A stretch of DNA of 64,000 nt from Hydractinia symbiolongicarpus (Eukaryota; Cnidaria; Hydrozoa; Anthoathecata; Hydractiniidae), in assembly GCF_029227915.1 (NCBI RefSeq), contig NC_079880.1, forward strand, positions 24,554,501 to 24,618,500, written 5' to 3'. The notes beneath the pieces are model-generated. The model worked only from the letters and a program-made list of their open reading frames with translations. It was not told where the DNA came from and ran no database searches. This document shows, piece by piece, positions 1 to 12,020 of this stretch; positions within the stretch are counted from its first letter, which is position 1, and each line of letters opens with the position of its first letter. Made by a program: the position numbers and the translations under genes.

Positions 1-150
1 ATGTAATTATTCCAACAGGCCCGTCATGTCTAAAGAATGACTTAGCCCTGACGTTACAAATGTAGATAAGGCATGGAAACAATGTTGTTAGGCCACGATG
101 TGCCTGTATGACTATCGTAATATTTCCATTGATCAATTTAGATGTCGCTA

Positions 151-195
151 ATTTTATAAATCTATTGTCTAGCTTAGACAATAGATTTATAAAAT
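151..195. repeat. Perfect 20-bp inverted repeat, 5-nt loop
   Basis: The arms at 151-170 and 176-195 are exact reverse complements around a five-base loop. The arm begins ATTTTATAAATCTATTG. No protein gene or RNA gene is visible beside it. It could be a very short fold-back/MITE relic or a cruciform-forming site. Confidence 0.8.
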
Positions 196-2912
196 GACAG
201 CATACAGCTCGAGCATAACCTGCCTTTTAAATACATTTAGCTCAGCTGGCTACAACAAACACAAAATCAGCCATCTTGGTATTTAAAAGGAAAAGAAAAT
301 CACAAAACAATGGAACGATATGATACATCTTTCGGATCTTATTGATGTTACGGAGATTTGGATTTATGACATCAGAGCAAGCAAAACTAATTTCTTTTAT
401 GGTGTTCCAATTTGAGCGAAATTATTCTTCAATATCAATAACCGTTCAGCGTGGATCATGCGTGAGATAAAAAATATTGTTACGGCGACGCCAAAACAAC
501 GTAGAACAAATCTGTTCTTGAGGATGTCACATATAAATAGAGTCATTCATGTTTCCGTGTTTTTAATTAATAAAATGGTTTACTGACGTAACCGGGAAAC
601 ACAATTATGGTGTCACGTTATTTTAGGACGAAGGACGGATGCATATTCATGTATGCTGAAACAAGTTTTGTTGATACAAGAAGGAGCGCTAGCCATGAGC
701 TGAGGCGTCACAATATTTAAAAATTTGGGCTGTAATGAAACAAAACATCTGATCACGCATTTTGTCGCTACAACTGATTATAAAGGTTATTGTTATATTA
801 CAGTAGCGGATGTTGAACTCATCATAAGATTTTGGGTTATTTCGTTAAATCTCTACCCTTAAAACGTGATAAATACAGCTAACGTTAACACGACCACTTT
901 TCCTAAATTAAAAGACCCTCATGATCTGACGTGAATTATTTCGTTGTTATTTCGTTTCGTTGTTTTATTGGGAGCGCTACAGAATAACACTATTTTCAAA
1001 CTCCGTCCGCTTGGCCTATGTGGCTGCAACAATAGCAACTTTGTAGCTTGCCGTCTGCAAAGTATTACCATTTGACTATTTTGGTCATTCATTAAAATTA
1101 AAAAAAAAGAAACTGCCCGGTTCCAGTAAATAAGTTTCTATGCTATGGAAGTTAGCGCCACGTGACCAGTCATGTGCTACATTCTGTGAACTACTGTCAG
1201 AATCCAGGAAGCTGATTTTGCATTACCATAAAATTACCTTATATGTACAAAAAAAACAAATCGCGTGATTATCAGCTTAACCTTGAATGTTTTTGTCAAT
1301 TAACTAAGTTTGGCAACTCTTTGAACTTATAGAGAAAAGGTCAAGCAAAAGTTTGTCCTTTTATTTCAGGATTTCCACGTCGTTATTCATTTAATGCAAA
1401 CATTGACTGTTGTTTTTCCATTAACCAGCCAAAAGAAAATTGCTTCCTTTTTAACTTTATCAGAAATCTCAATGGTACACAAAGAGTCATTACACGTTGA
1501 CAAGTACAAGTTAATTGTAATTATGTGCATAGCCAGGGATAATTAAGAAAATTAGAATAATCAATTCAATGATGTGGTGAAGTTCTTATTCTCTGATTCA
1601 TATGTATATGGCCAACATTATGACAAGATTAAGGCTACGTGATAGAATAAGGATTGTATATGGGAGTATACCGCAGCATTTCATTTCTTTGCTGCTCTTG
1701 AAACATTTAAAATATGTACAAGCATTCGGTTATTTACATGGAGGCATTAGGCTACTCCTTATCTTTAGACTCCGAGGTTTACCTGCCAGCGTCGCAAAAA
1801 ATACCAATATACCAAACTACCAGCATGCACAACTCCCCATCACTCAAAATCCAAATAGGAATTCATGAAAAGTAGAATAACAATTCCTATCTGACAGTGA
1901 TCAACTTCATCAACGTTACAACAGCAGGTAGACAGAACCCGCTCACAATTACGAAATATTGTCGGCGAAAAGCCATGGATATTTTGAGTTTTTTAAAGAA
2001 ATACTTCGTCTAAGAATTAACTTACTTAGAAACTTATAATATAACTTAAAAATTTATAATTGATGGAAGCAAGAATCCTCTATTCGCCTCAAGTCAGATC
2101 AAAACAAAAGAAGAAGGACAAATTGCAACAAATAAACTTTATTTTGTTCAATGAAATACACACTTTTGCTACTGTGAGTTACTCATGCTTTCTGGTTTTG
2201 CGTGATAAATAATCTGAAAAAATTAAGATTATTCATGTTAAGAATGTTTCCGTTTCTGTCAAATGGCTCTAACTTAAAATTACGAGTTTTTTTTAACATA
2301 AAATAACACTTGATGTTCAAAAGTTATCAATCTCAATTTTAGAAATTCTTTGTTTTAGTAATTGTAAATGAGAGAGTAGAGTTAATTCACCAATAGAGTT
2401 TATAATAAAACATTTGCAAAAGAATTGACACTTTTAGCAACTGAAAACCTTAAAACATGATCTGAATATACTGAGTATAGGATACTTCTCCGGTGTCAAT
2501 GCTCAACAAAAATTCGCACTGAACATTTAAATTAAAAGTATTATGTTGTGTTTTTAATCAGATCATTCCATCTGTCATGGTAATGACAAAGAAATTGAGA
2601 AATGCAACAATAAGGGAAAATCTGTCAGGGAATCTATCTTTGTAAATGAACAAATGGAGCATGAAAAATCATTTAAAATTAACAAAGCTTCCACAATTTA
2701 TCACTAGGGGTTATTAATAACATTTTGGTGTTGTCTGGAACTTGCATGCAAAGACATTCGACGACAAGGCACTGGAGATCGAAACAAAATGATTTTAATT
2801 GCTTCAAATTTTTTAATATTGTTGCTTCCAAGTATATAACAAACCACAGCTAATAATACCACAAGGCTTTACCATATGTTGACTTATTTCAATATCCAGT
2901 GATTGATTTCAC

Positions 2913-2946
2913 CTTGGAGGAAAGAATCCGTATTCCTTCCTCCAAG
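2913..2946. repeat. Hairpin with 15-bp arms
   Basis: CTTGGAGGAAAGAAT is followed after four bases by its reverse complement with one mismatch. The same arm sequence occurs once more near 32493, just upstream of a TIR transposon, so it is probably part of a dispersed repeat family. Confidence 0.6.
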
Positions 2947-3659
2947 ATTTCACACATAAAAAAATGAGCAAACAAGTTGAAACTTAGCATACACTGATTC
3001 TACATTAATTTAGTTTTCTTCAAACACACAAACATTTAATTCTTTTGCTCGTGGGACAGGCAAAACTTCACATATACGGAAATATTCCTATTTGTAATGT
3101 GACGTTTTGGATTTGATAAAAGCGCGCTAAATCCATTCCTTTAACTCTCATTGTTTCCGAGATAAGGTACACTACCTCAAAGCTAATAAAGCAGCGTTTA
3201 TCTTATATCAAATTATAATGTTATCATTACAGTATTAGTCTTTAACTCAAGGAAAACTCCAGGGTAATTCGGCTAGCGACAGACAGACTCAAAGTGGCCA
3301 TTTTGAATCTTAGACAGGCAGAAAGACACACAAGCAGACATACCGCAATCATAATATGGGTGGCTCGTGGACACATGTAAGGGTATGTCTGTTCTGCATA
3401 CACCACATTTTGTGTGTCTTGCTACTGTTGTACCATCTTGCGCGAAGACAGAGAAAATGATAATAACAGGTATTATTATAAAGATTAACGAACAAATTAT
3501 TATAGAGATTAACGAGTTGATGTTTTATCCAATATAAATGAGGCTCCATACAGCAATGACTTTCTTTGCTATTTTAAGATTCTGACGCGATAGAAAAATC
3601 AGAAAACAAGCTTACAAATCACAATAAATATTCTAAAGGAAATCTGTTCCAACGAAAAT

Positions 3660-4019
3660 CGTTCTTACGCTCTGATACTCTAATTACCTGTTTCTGATTG
3701 CCACTCATTTGATCAATACCCCGGCTCCAAACATAAAAAGGAAGAGTGAATTCATTAAGGATACCGTAATTGCCAGACACAAATCCGGATTATCAAACAA
3801 ATGTGACTAACTTAAAAATTATCGTTAAAGCTCTATTAAAGTTGTTTACTAGTAGGCGGTAATCAATTGTTCCTTAATCACCTACAAGGTGTATATATTG
3901 TGGAGTTTTATAAACTATGGCAATACACATCTCACCTTCAACAAAGCGAGAGGAGCTGTGGTTACTATCGTGCAAGCATAAAATTGAATCAAGCGTTGAT
4001 AGTATATGCTTCAGTGAAA
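3660..4019 (+). promoter_or_regulatory. Upstream/promoter region of astacin gene 1
   Basis: This stretch is recognisably similar to 29660-30019 in front of the second astacin gene. Both contain an AATTACCTGTTTCT block, a CATTTGATCAATA block, and GTATATATTG (3891-3900 and 29891-29900) at the same distance, about 120-130 bp, from the start codon. The TATA-like element and its conserved spacing suggest a core promoter with a 5' UTR of about 100 bp. The transcription start itself is inferred. Confidence 0.5.
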
Positions 4020-6301
4020 ATGAATCTTATATTATTAGTATTGTCTGTTACAATTTTAACATGCGTTGTGAGTATTCCAACTCCGATAAAGAAAGGTAAT
4101 GCAGCTATGGATAGCATCTTAGAAGTAAACAATAAATGTGGCAAAGGTTAGTTGCTGGGTTTAAAAGAGAAACAAATTTAACATACATACATTTTATAAA
4201 CTCTTTATTGCATACGTGTTCAATTCTTTTTTAGCTTTGACTAACGTATTATATGGTGACGAAAAGATGACTTCTGAGCAATATGAACTTCATAAAGCAA
4301 ATCCTGAGAAAAGTCGAAGAAGAAGAGCTTTGTCTAGAAAAAGTGCAAACATTTTATGGCCAGGGAAGACACTTCACTACACCATCTCTTCCCAATTTGG
4401 TAAGTGTGCTTAGTATCTAGTATGACTCGAACAAATGATATCAAATTGAAAAATTGAAATCAATTGACAATGTGAAATAACTTATATTGAACAACTATTT
4501 CTAATGTTTCTTTTATAGAATCGGCACACAAACAAGTGATATACTCTGCCATTAATGCTATCCAATCAAAAACTTGCATTCGTTTTAAACAGCACAGAGA
4601 AGGTTCTGCACCAAGTGGTCATGTTAGAATGTATCCAGGACAAGGGTAAGATCTTTTTTCTATCATTCACACCAGTGTTATGTTATTTTATGTAATTTCT
4701 ATCAGATCTACGTTTCCCTGAAGTACCTAACAATTTTTGCATTAAGTAAGCATTATTTCTAAAGAATAACTCATCAAGGAAGTGTCCTTCTTATTTCGCA
4801 GATGCTGGTCTTACATTGGATACACAAGATTCAGTCAAGATTTATCCCTTCAAGCACCAGGGTGTGTACACAAAGGAGTTATCGTCCATGAACTTCTTCA
4901 TGCACTTGGCATATTTCATGAACAGTCTAGAGCTGATCGAGATAGTTACGTCCAAATTCACCTGGAAAATGTCCAACAAGGTAACTTAAAAATGGAAATA
5001 AGAACACATTTTATGAACAATTTTTTTGCAATTTCTTCTCATTTTATATCCCAAGACACAATACATTGTTTTAAAAATGTCTATATTTTTCTTAGGTTTG
5101 GAATATAACTTCGATAAAGAACTGACAGAAAGTCTGGGGGTTGAATATGATCCAAAATCCGTGATGCACTACTCAAGGTTTGTTATTGTTACCCTTACTT
5201 TTCTTAAGACAAATCAGATTTTACTCAGCGTAGTTAGTTATTTGTATTTCAACTTTATTCTACGCTTAACGCTGTTTATTTGTAGTTGGGCGTTTTCAAA
5301 TGGTGAAGGACCCACTATTTTATGGAAGAAAAATCCATCGCTATCATTTGGGAGTAATGATTTAACCGAACTGGACATAATACAGCTAAACAGACTGTAT
5401 GATTGTAATAATGTCCCCACACCTACAACAACAACGACAACGACCACCAGACCAACAACCACGACAACAACCACCAGACCAACAACCACAACAACTACAA
5501 CAACCACCAGACCAACAACAACTACAACGACCACTAGACCAACCCCAACTACAACGACCACCAGACCAACAACAACGACTACAACCACAAGACCAACAAC
5601 CACAACAACTACAACGACCACCAGACCAACAACAACAACAACGACCACTAGACCAAAGACCACTACAACAACCACCAGACCAACCACAACTACAACGACA
5701 ACTAGACCAACGACAACTACAACAACCACCAGACCAATCACAACTACAACGACCACCAGACCAACCACAACGACCACCAGACCACCCACAACTACAACGA
5801 CCACCAGACCAGCAACAACGATCACCAGACCACCTACAACTACAACAAACACGAGACCAACAACAACTACAAGGACCACCAGACCAACAACAACTTTAAC
5901 GACCACATTAGAGCCTTCACAAGGGGGTAAGAATTTTCTCATTGTAATTTGAACGAAAATAGAACATTACATTTGTTTAATTTTGTTAAATGCCAATATT
6001 CTCTTTTGCAGCCTGTGGAGACAAGTCATTCATCTGCATAAATGTGCCATTCTACAAAGACTTTTATTGTCAATGGTATTCTGAGCAATGTCCCCGATCA
6101 TGCGGAAAATGCAGTGGACCTGAAGGTGAAATGTGCTTGAATCTGACCAACGAACCTTACACTAATTGCGAATGGTTGGGCAGGGCAGGATATTGTCAAC
6201 ATGAAAATCAATACACTCGTTATAAAGCCAAGAAGAAATGTCCTCGAACATGTTGTGAGCGGGGTGAATTGTACAAGAAACCTAATCCTCAAAAAGATTA
6301 A
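4020..6301 (+). CDS. Secreted astacin metalloprotease with Thr-rich linker and two ShKT domains (paralogue 1)
   Basis: Seven exons with GT..AG borders: 4020-4146, 4235-4399, 4519-4645, 4802-4980, 5096-5177, 5286-5926 and 6012-6301. They join in frame to 1,611 nt (536 aa). The order is signal peptide (MNLILLVLSVTILTC), propeptide with an LYGD aspartate-switch motif (family usual FxGD), a basic RRRR processing site, then the catalytic domain. That domain has the zinc signature HELLHALGIFHEQSRADRD and the Met-turn SVMHYS, whose codons are split by the last catalytic intron. A Thr/Arg/Pro-rich, mucin-like stalk of about 165 residues follows, then two six-cysteine ShKT domains. All zinc ligands are present, so it should be an active secreted endopeptidase. 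Related hydrozoan enzymes (HMP, PMP1) act in extracellular matrix, development or feeding. The paralogue at 30020-32156 has the same exon phases. Confidence 0.93.
5414..5910 (+). repeat. Coding minisatellite (Thr-Thr-...-Arg-Pro units)
   Basis: Imperfect units of mostly 24-33 bp, built on ACCACCAGACCAACAACAAC, are translated as runs of six to nine threonines ended by Arg-Pro. The repeat lies inside exon 6 of astacin 1 and encodes the probably O-glycosylated stalk between catalytic and ShKT domains. Unit number differs from the paralogue, so the array expands and contracts. Its antisense frames are also open because the array has few stops, but those are artefacts. Confidence 0.9.
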
Positions 6302-7025
6302 CAAGCATTCGAATGGTTTATTTACAATAACATCGATGTCTTTTGCCACATATTCCAGAGTAAATTATATATCTTTCTCAGTTAACATCTTAAGAACTGA
6401 AAGTGAAGGCACAAGGGCATCGGCTTTTATACGATTAAAAAGCGTTTTAAAATTCTAGGAAAACAAAGACATATTTAGAGGTATTTATCATCTTTATATT
6501 TAACATTTATTTCGAAAGATGTATTTATTATATGAAATAAGAATATTATAGTTTATAAATCAATCAACAGTTTTATTTTCCTAGCCCAGTTCAAAGATGC
6601 GACTGGAATTGATCATCCTTGCATATGAGTTCATTTTCTCTAAGCCACGTCTTATAAAATAAGGCGGACATGGTTAGTTCAACCTTCTACAAATACTGCA
6701 GAGATAAACTTTGTTTACTTAAAATAATTGTAGTATAGGATTGCAAGACTACACTTCTTTAGCTTCAAAAAATTGCTTATGTTTTTTATCAGAGCAAAAT
6801 AAAAAGGGTATTTTCAGAGCTGATTTCGTTTATTCTGTCCCTTAAATGATGCATATAGGTCAGATTTTTGATATTTGTGGGACAGATCATTACCACTGCT
6901 TTTAAATGTCCTGCAGCAAATTCGACGCTCACAACATTGACATTAGGGGCAGGGGTAGAGGCAGGGGTGCAGTCGCGTGCGCATACAACAATGACGTCAC
7001 AAGAAATCCCCAATCATCCAAGACT
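6302..7025. other. 3' flank of astacin 1, no gene seen
   Basis: AT-rich sequence following the stop codon. It has candidate AATAAA-like signals but nothing I can support as a gene. Weak open frames continue from here into the fold-back repeat that starts at 7026. Confidence 0.4.
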
Positions 7026-7196
7026 TATTACTGTGGAAAGTTTATCATTTCTTGAACATGACAGTCTAGTAGCCGACGTTTCGGGAGATCCTGCTCCCAT
7101 CATCGGGCAAAGTAAAATGATGTTAAATGAATTGAATGAATTTTTGGTAGTCCGTGAGTTGTCTATTGGAGAGATTGACAATCCACTTGCTCTTTT

Positions 7197-7502
7197 CTAT
7201 ACCCGTTTGTGTATCATCATTGAATCTGTCATTGATTTTGTTGAACTTTTAAGGTGTCTGTCTTTAACCGATCTCATTTCTTTTTCATACACGCTATCAT
7301 GAATATTCTTAACCTGTTTACATTGGTCGGTGGAAAGTCTCGATTTGATGGTGTTGTCAAGATCAAGTATTTGGCGATGTAGGGTGTTACGTGTTACGTG
7401 ATTTAGGTGGATTCTTTCTTGCAACAAATGGCAGCTTGCGCGCTGTAAGATTTTCTCACTTCTTTCAGTCTTTACTCTGCAGGTAAGTCGAAGATCTATC
7501 AA
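7197..7502 (-). pseudogene. ORF resembling the N-terminal region of a Penelope-like element protein
   Basis: A 101-residue frame lies between the two inverted arms. It is basic and helical, with a pattern RASCHLLQERIHLNH followed by LHRQILDLDNTIKSRLS. This is reminiscent of the N-terminal part of Penelope-like reverse transcriptase polyproteins. No reverse transcriptase or GIY-YIG motif follows, so at most this is a truncated relic. The resemblance is from memory of the family pattern and needs a profile search. Confidence 0.3.
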
Positions 7503-7659
7503 CTTCGTGAGATTTGGTTACCAGCCCTACAGAAGAAGTAGTTACCTACACGTAGGTCCGAAAATATTAATTACCGTAATTAACTGTAATTATCAGCTTG
7601 TTTCTTATTGGTTAATTTTTATGAATTTCAATCCTCTGCAATTATATAAATACATGTGC

Positions 7660-7758
7660 AACATCATTTTACTTTGCCCGATGATGGGAGAAGGATCTCC
7701 CGAAACGTCACCTACTAAACTATCATGTTCAAGAAATGATAAACTTTCCACAGTAATA
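7660..7758 (+). repeat. Right arm of fold-back with hammerhead-like motif (7678-7709)
   Basis: This arm reads CGATGA (7679-7684), T, GGGAG, a six-base loop AAGGAT, CTCCC, GAAA, CGTC. Compared with the canonical hammerhead core CUGAUGA..GAAA..UH, it differs at core position 4 (C for U) and has an unpaired base at the foot of stem II. The left arm has the mirror copy at 7075-7107 on the minus strand, sharing both deviations. Confidence 0.45.
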
Positions 7759-8003
7759 CAAATACTGAACAGACAAACCGAAATAATATCTTCAATAATC
7801 CAAAACTTAGTAGGAAAAGTCCCTAATATGTAATGACGTCATCAAAATATGCAGAATAAGAGCTCCAAAAATATTCTAGCGGGAATTTCCCTAATGGTAC
7901 TAATATTCATCAAAAATCAACGCATGCTCAGTAAAGACACGCTAGGTCGAGCAGAATAAAATCTTCTGACAAAACAAAAAATCGTATAATAATAAAGAGA
8001 GAA

Positions 8004-8351
8004 TGGATTCAAAAACTGTCAAGCAATTACGTGATATTGCAAAAACCCGTGGATTAACAGGGTATTATAGACTACGTAAAGCTAGCTGCCTTGATTGCCC
8101 TATTGGAGAATGTATCACAGAAACCGGTCAGACCTATAACATCAGAGGATATTGACGTCTTCGAGAGACAGGAGATGGCCAAGACCCGTCCAACCATCGG
8201 GGGTAAAATCAGGGAATGGTACAACTGGGTATTGCCCCCATCTGAGATCGATGTATTCGAGAAACAGGAGCTGTCGAAAAATCGAGCGATTGTTGAGACA
8301 AGATGCGGGAATGGTACAACTGCCTTGTGGACGCTGTTACAAAGCCTATAA
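8004..8351 (+). pseudogene. SAP-like domain protein of the Polinton
   Basis: A start codon at 8004 opens MDSKTVKQLRDIAKTRGL, followed by a GYYRLRKA helix. This is the typical pattern of the short SAP-type DNA-binding motif found near one end of cnidarian Polintons. A frameshift near 8088 moves the continuation into another frame, which then runs to 8351 with a repeated IDVFE.QE motif. The function is inferred as DNA binding. Sequence from 8352 to 8595 reads as further fragments of the polymerase leader in several frames. Confidence 0.55.
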
Positions 8352-8595
8352 AAGAAGGGGTCAAGAGTAACTGTTCAGGATTCAAAAGCGGGGTGATGGT
8401 GTTCTATTAAAGGACAGCCAGCACAAGGCCTACGCTCCATGATGAGGTACAAAAAGGGACTTAGGAAGACTATCTATATGAACAGCCAGGGCAAGATTTT
8501 ATACCTAAGGAACATAAACATGCTCTCCACTGGACCTTCTAAAATTTCCGAATTTTGGTATAAAAGAGGCCGACGGTGATTGGTATATAGAGAGG

Positions 8596-11500
8596 GTGCA
8601 ATCAAACGTAAAAACCTTGGTTAGGGACCAGGTAGAAGATATGGGGTCGGCAAAGGTACAGTTATCCCTGTGGATTATGTGGAAGAAGCCCTCAAGTATG
8701 GAGGGGGCTAATAATGATGAGTACTTTGAGGTGAAGAAGGTTTTTCATAGCAATATGGCCTCGGTATTCCAGGGTAGCGACGTGGCCGATGTGCTGGATA
8801 GGATGTTTTCCCAAATCAAAACAGGTGCGGAAAATCCGGCACTGCCCCGGAGTGGCTTTACAATATCCAAAATCTTATATCTTGATGTAGACTTCCATAC
8901 TCTATGGTTAACGAGAGGTTCATCGTATGTAGAAATACCAAAATGGGTAGCTTCTAAAAAGGCAATTATTAACCCAAAAAATGAGGATGAGAAGTGTTTC
9001 AAGTGGGCCATTATAGCATCCCTGCATCGTGATGGGATTGAAAAAGATCCACAAAGATAAACAATCTGAAGCATCATGTAGACCTTTATAATTGGGATGG
9101 TATAGAGTTTCCAACAAGTATCAAATCCATATACAAATCCGAGGCGAATAACCCCGACATTGCGGTGAATGTTCTGTATATAGATGGAAAGAAGATCAAA
9201 ATCCTATGTCGATCGGTGCACAACGGACGTAGCAACGTGGTGACCCTATTTCTTATCACCGATAATAAAAAGACTCACTATACGGCGGTAAAAAGTCTAT
9301 CGAGGCTCCTGGACAAGGACACTTCAAAGAATAGGAACCCAATGCACTTCTACCTTTCATGCCTACAGGGTTTTCCCACGGCTGAATCGAGGGACAAGCA
9401 CTATAGGTACTGCATCGATCACGAGGCAGTCAAGATCACAATGCTAAATGAGGCTAAAAAAATGGCTATACTATAGGGATGGCCAACAGCAATTCAAGGT
9501 ACCCTTTGCTATCTATGCAGACTTCGAGAGTCTGCTAGTCCAGGTAGAAGATGCAAGGGATACCAAGACGTAAAGGCTAAGCAAGCATGTACCATCTGGC
9601 TGGTGCACCTATAGTATCTTTGCTTATGGATGTACCGGATCCACTAAAAGTCTATAGGGGTGAGGACTGTGTGACGAAGTTCGTGAACCATCTATAAAGT
9701 GAAAAGACTTTATAATACATACCCTCAGCAACCCATGACCAAACTAACAGAGGTCTTAAAAAGGGAACATGACAAGGCCACGCACTGCCATATCTGCCTG
9801 AAACCCTTTGATAACTATGAGAATAACCGTAAAGTCAGGGACCACTGCCACTATACAGGTCTGTATAGTGGGGCAGTGCACGCAACATGCAACCTCAAAT
9901 ACAAAACACCCGGCCATATCCCAGTGATCTTCCAGAACTTTTCAGGGTATGATGCCTATCTCTTCATACGGGAATTGGGCGAGAAGTATGACACCCAGGA
10001 CATTGGGTGCATCGCTGATAATACTGAAAATTATATCAGTTTCAATGTCAAAATCAAGGTAACCTCGGAGGTATAGGATATGGTGATCGTGAGAAGTACA
10101 CGACAATCGAAATAAGGTACATCGATAGCGGTCGATTCATGTCATCATCACTGGACAAATTGGCAAACAACCTCATTGGAACAAATGCCTCAGGTATAAA
10201 GTGCAAGCAGTGTGCAGATACCTGTCTTGAATTCCAGGGCATAGACGCCAAATACATGGCAAGTTTTTGATGCAAAAATTGCGATTCACCAAATACCACC
10301 AAGCAGCTTAATCAAGATCATGTAAGGGGAAATGTACCATCAATAACCAAATTTATTGACAAGAATGATGTTTTCAGGCTGATGTTGAGAAAGGGCGTGT
10401 ACCTCTATGAATACATAAACATGGATGGTATAAGTGACAGGGACTATACCTATGCAAGAAAGGTATGGGATGTCATTACCCCATAGGGTGATAACATCAC
10501 CATGGGGGACTACAATGACATCTACCTGACAATAGACGTCCTGCCACTTGCCGTCGTCTTCGAGACATTTAGAGGTGTCTGCTTAACGAACTACAGACTT
10601 GATCCCGCACACTTCTACAGTGCGCCCGGATTAGCCTGGAAAGCAGCCCTGACATGCTCCTGGTGTTCGAGAAGGGTATAAGAGGAGGTATAACCCATGC
10701 CGTACTCCGGTAAGCCAAAGCTAACAATAAGTACATGGGGGAGCAGTATAACCCGGATGAGGAGTCCTCCTACCTGCAATATCTGGATGCCAACAACCTG
10801 TACGGCTGGGCGATGCGTCAATACCTGCCCACAGAAGGTTTCAAACGGGTGCGTAATGTTGAGGCATTCACTGAAAGGCGGATCGGGAAGCTCGTTGGGG
10901 ATAATAAGCATGGTTACATCTTAGAGGTAGATATCGATTGCCCCAAGGAGTTACACGATAAACAAAATGAGCTGCCCTTCCTACCCGAACGCAGGACAGT
11001 CCACAAAGTAGAGAAATTAGTACCGAATTTGAAGGACAAGCGGAAATATGTAGTACATATTAGGGCACTTCACGAGGCTATAAAACATGGACTTAAATTG
11101 AAGAAAGTACACAGGGTCATTGATTCGATCAGAAGGCATGGCTGGCAGAGGCAAAGAACAAACGCGAAGAACGACTTCGAGAAAGATTTCTACAAGTTGA
11201 TGAACCTCTCGGTGTTTGGCAAGACCATGGAGAATATCTGGAACCATCGCAATATTTAGCTGGTTACCAACGAGGACAAATACACGAAGCTTGTTTTGAA
11301 GCCTAATTTCAAGGATTGGAGCCGGTTTAGCAAACATCTGATAGGTGTAGAGATGGGCAAGACCGAGTCAAGATAAATAAGCCGGTGTATATAGGCCAGG
11401 CTATATTGGACATGTCAAAAATGGTGATGTACGAGTTCCATTACGATTACATGCAAGAAAAATATAGTTCTAAAATACAGCTCTGTTACATGGACACGTA

Positions 11501-11978
11501 CCACATTCGAAACCACGACTTCTATAGGGATATAGCCAACGATGTTGAAGCACGCTTCGATACGAATGCCTATAATGCAGATGATGGAATGCCTCTCCCA
11601 ATAGGGAAAAACAAGAAGGTGGTAGGCTTAATGAAGGACGAAATAGGTGGTAAAATAATGACTGAATTCATCACCCTCAGGGCTAAGCTATATGCGTACA
11701 AGAGCCTTACCAAGGAAGGCGGTGATCGAAAAGCGAAGGGCGTGAAGAGGTGTGTCACCAGGAACTCGATAACCTTCAATGACTATCAACGATGTCTTGA
11801 AGAGGGCGTTGATATCTACAAGAGACAAGTGCTAATTTAAAACAAGGGCTATATGGTGTATACCCAAGAGGTGAACAAGTTGGTACTAAACAGGGCAGAC
11901 GATAAACGTATCGTACAACCGGACCAGATTACAACACTTGCCAGAGGCCATTGCCGGTTAGCGTCCACAGGGGAATAA
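8596..11978 (+). pseudogene. polB: Protein-primed DNA polymerase B (Polinton PolB), broken
   Basis: Fragments in several frames line up as one long polymerase. An N-terminal region with VDFHTLWLTRGSSY and KKAIINPKN is at 8596-9060. The exonuclease motif I region (YADFES) is near 9515. A zinc/HNH-like endonuclease VII-type module (HCHICLKPF ... RDHCHYTGLY) is at 9786-9900. Exonuclease II (FSGYDAYLF) follows, then palm motif A (YLDANNLYGWAM, Asp codon 10786), motif B (KLMNLSVFGKTMEN, about 11194-11235) and motif C at 11487-11505. Motif C reads YMDTYH instead of the family's DTD, so a metal-binding aspartate is lost. There are at least three frameshifts and several stops. It would have replicated the element from a terminal protein primer. 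Confidence 0.85.
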
Positions 11979-12020
11979 AATGAAGGCATGTCTGTATATA
12001 GTCATTCTACTACCCTAGGA

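Larger units (their letters stand above)
1..3640. other. Gene-poor AT-rich region
   Basis: I see no supportable gene here. The open frames are short, lack splice context and resemble no family I know. The region contains two clean hairpins (151-195 and 2913-2946), a short degenerate tandem repeat near 3465-3515, and otherwise unique AT-rich sequence. It may be intergenic or the distal upstream region of the first astacin gene. Confidence 0.5.
7026..7758. mobile_element. Fold-back unit with hammerhead-like arms, possibly a Penelope-like element fragment
   Basis: The left arm (7026-7123) and right arm (7660-7758) are reverse complements over 98-99 bp with scattered mismatches. Each arm contains GATGATGGGAG, a loop, CTCCCGAAACGTC, which resembles a minimal hammerhead ribozyme: core GAUGA, a stem II of GGGAG/CTCCC, GAAA, and a two-base-pair palindromic stem III. 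Penelope-like retroelements are known for inverted or direct pseudo-LTRs carrying minimal hammerheads. The sequence between the arms encodes a minus-strand ORF that fits this. The Penelope assignment is inference; the inverted repeat is directly visible. Confidence 0.55.

Noticed and set aside
5399-5899. Gln/Pro/Asp-rich plus-strand frame over the minisatellite
   Set aside because: Out-of-frame reading of astacin exon 6; the threonine frame is fixed by the splice phases and the downstream ShKT exon.
5238-5942. Long minus-strand Val/Gly ORF opposite astacin 1, and the equivalents at 31320-31826 (minus) and 21015-21510 (plus)
   Set aside because: They are the antisense frames of the Thr/Arg/Pro minisatellites. 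Stop-free repeats open several frames at once; no start context or domain supports them.
6868-7302. 144-aa plus-strand ORF across the left arm of the fold-back
   Set aside because: It runs through the inverted arm antisense to the hammerhead-like motif; no motif and no support, while the minus frame is more protein-like.
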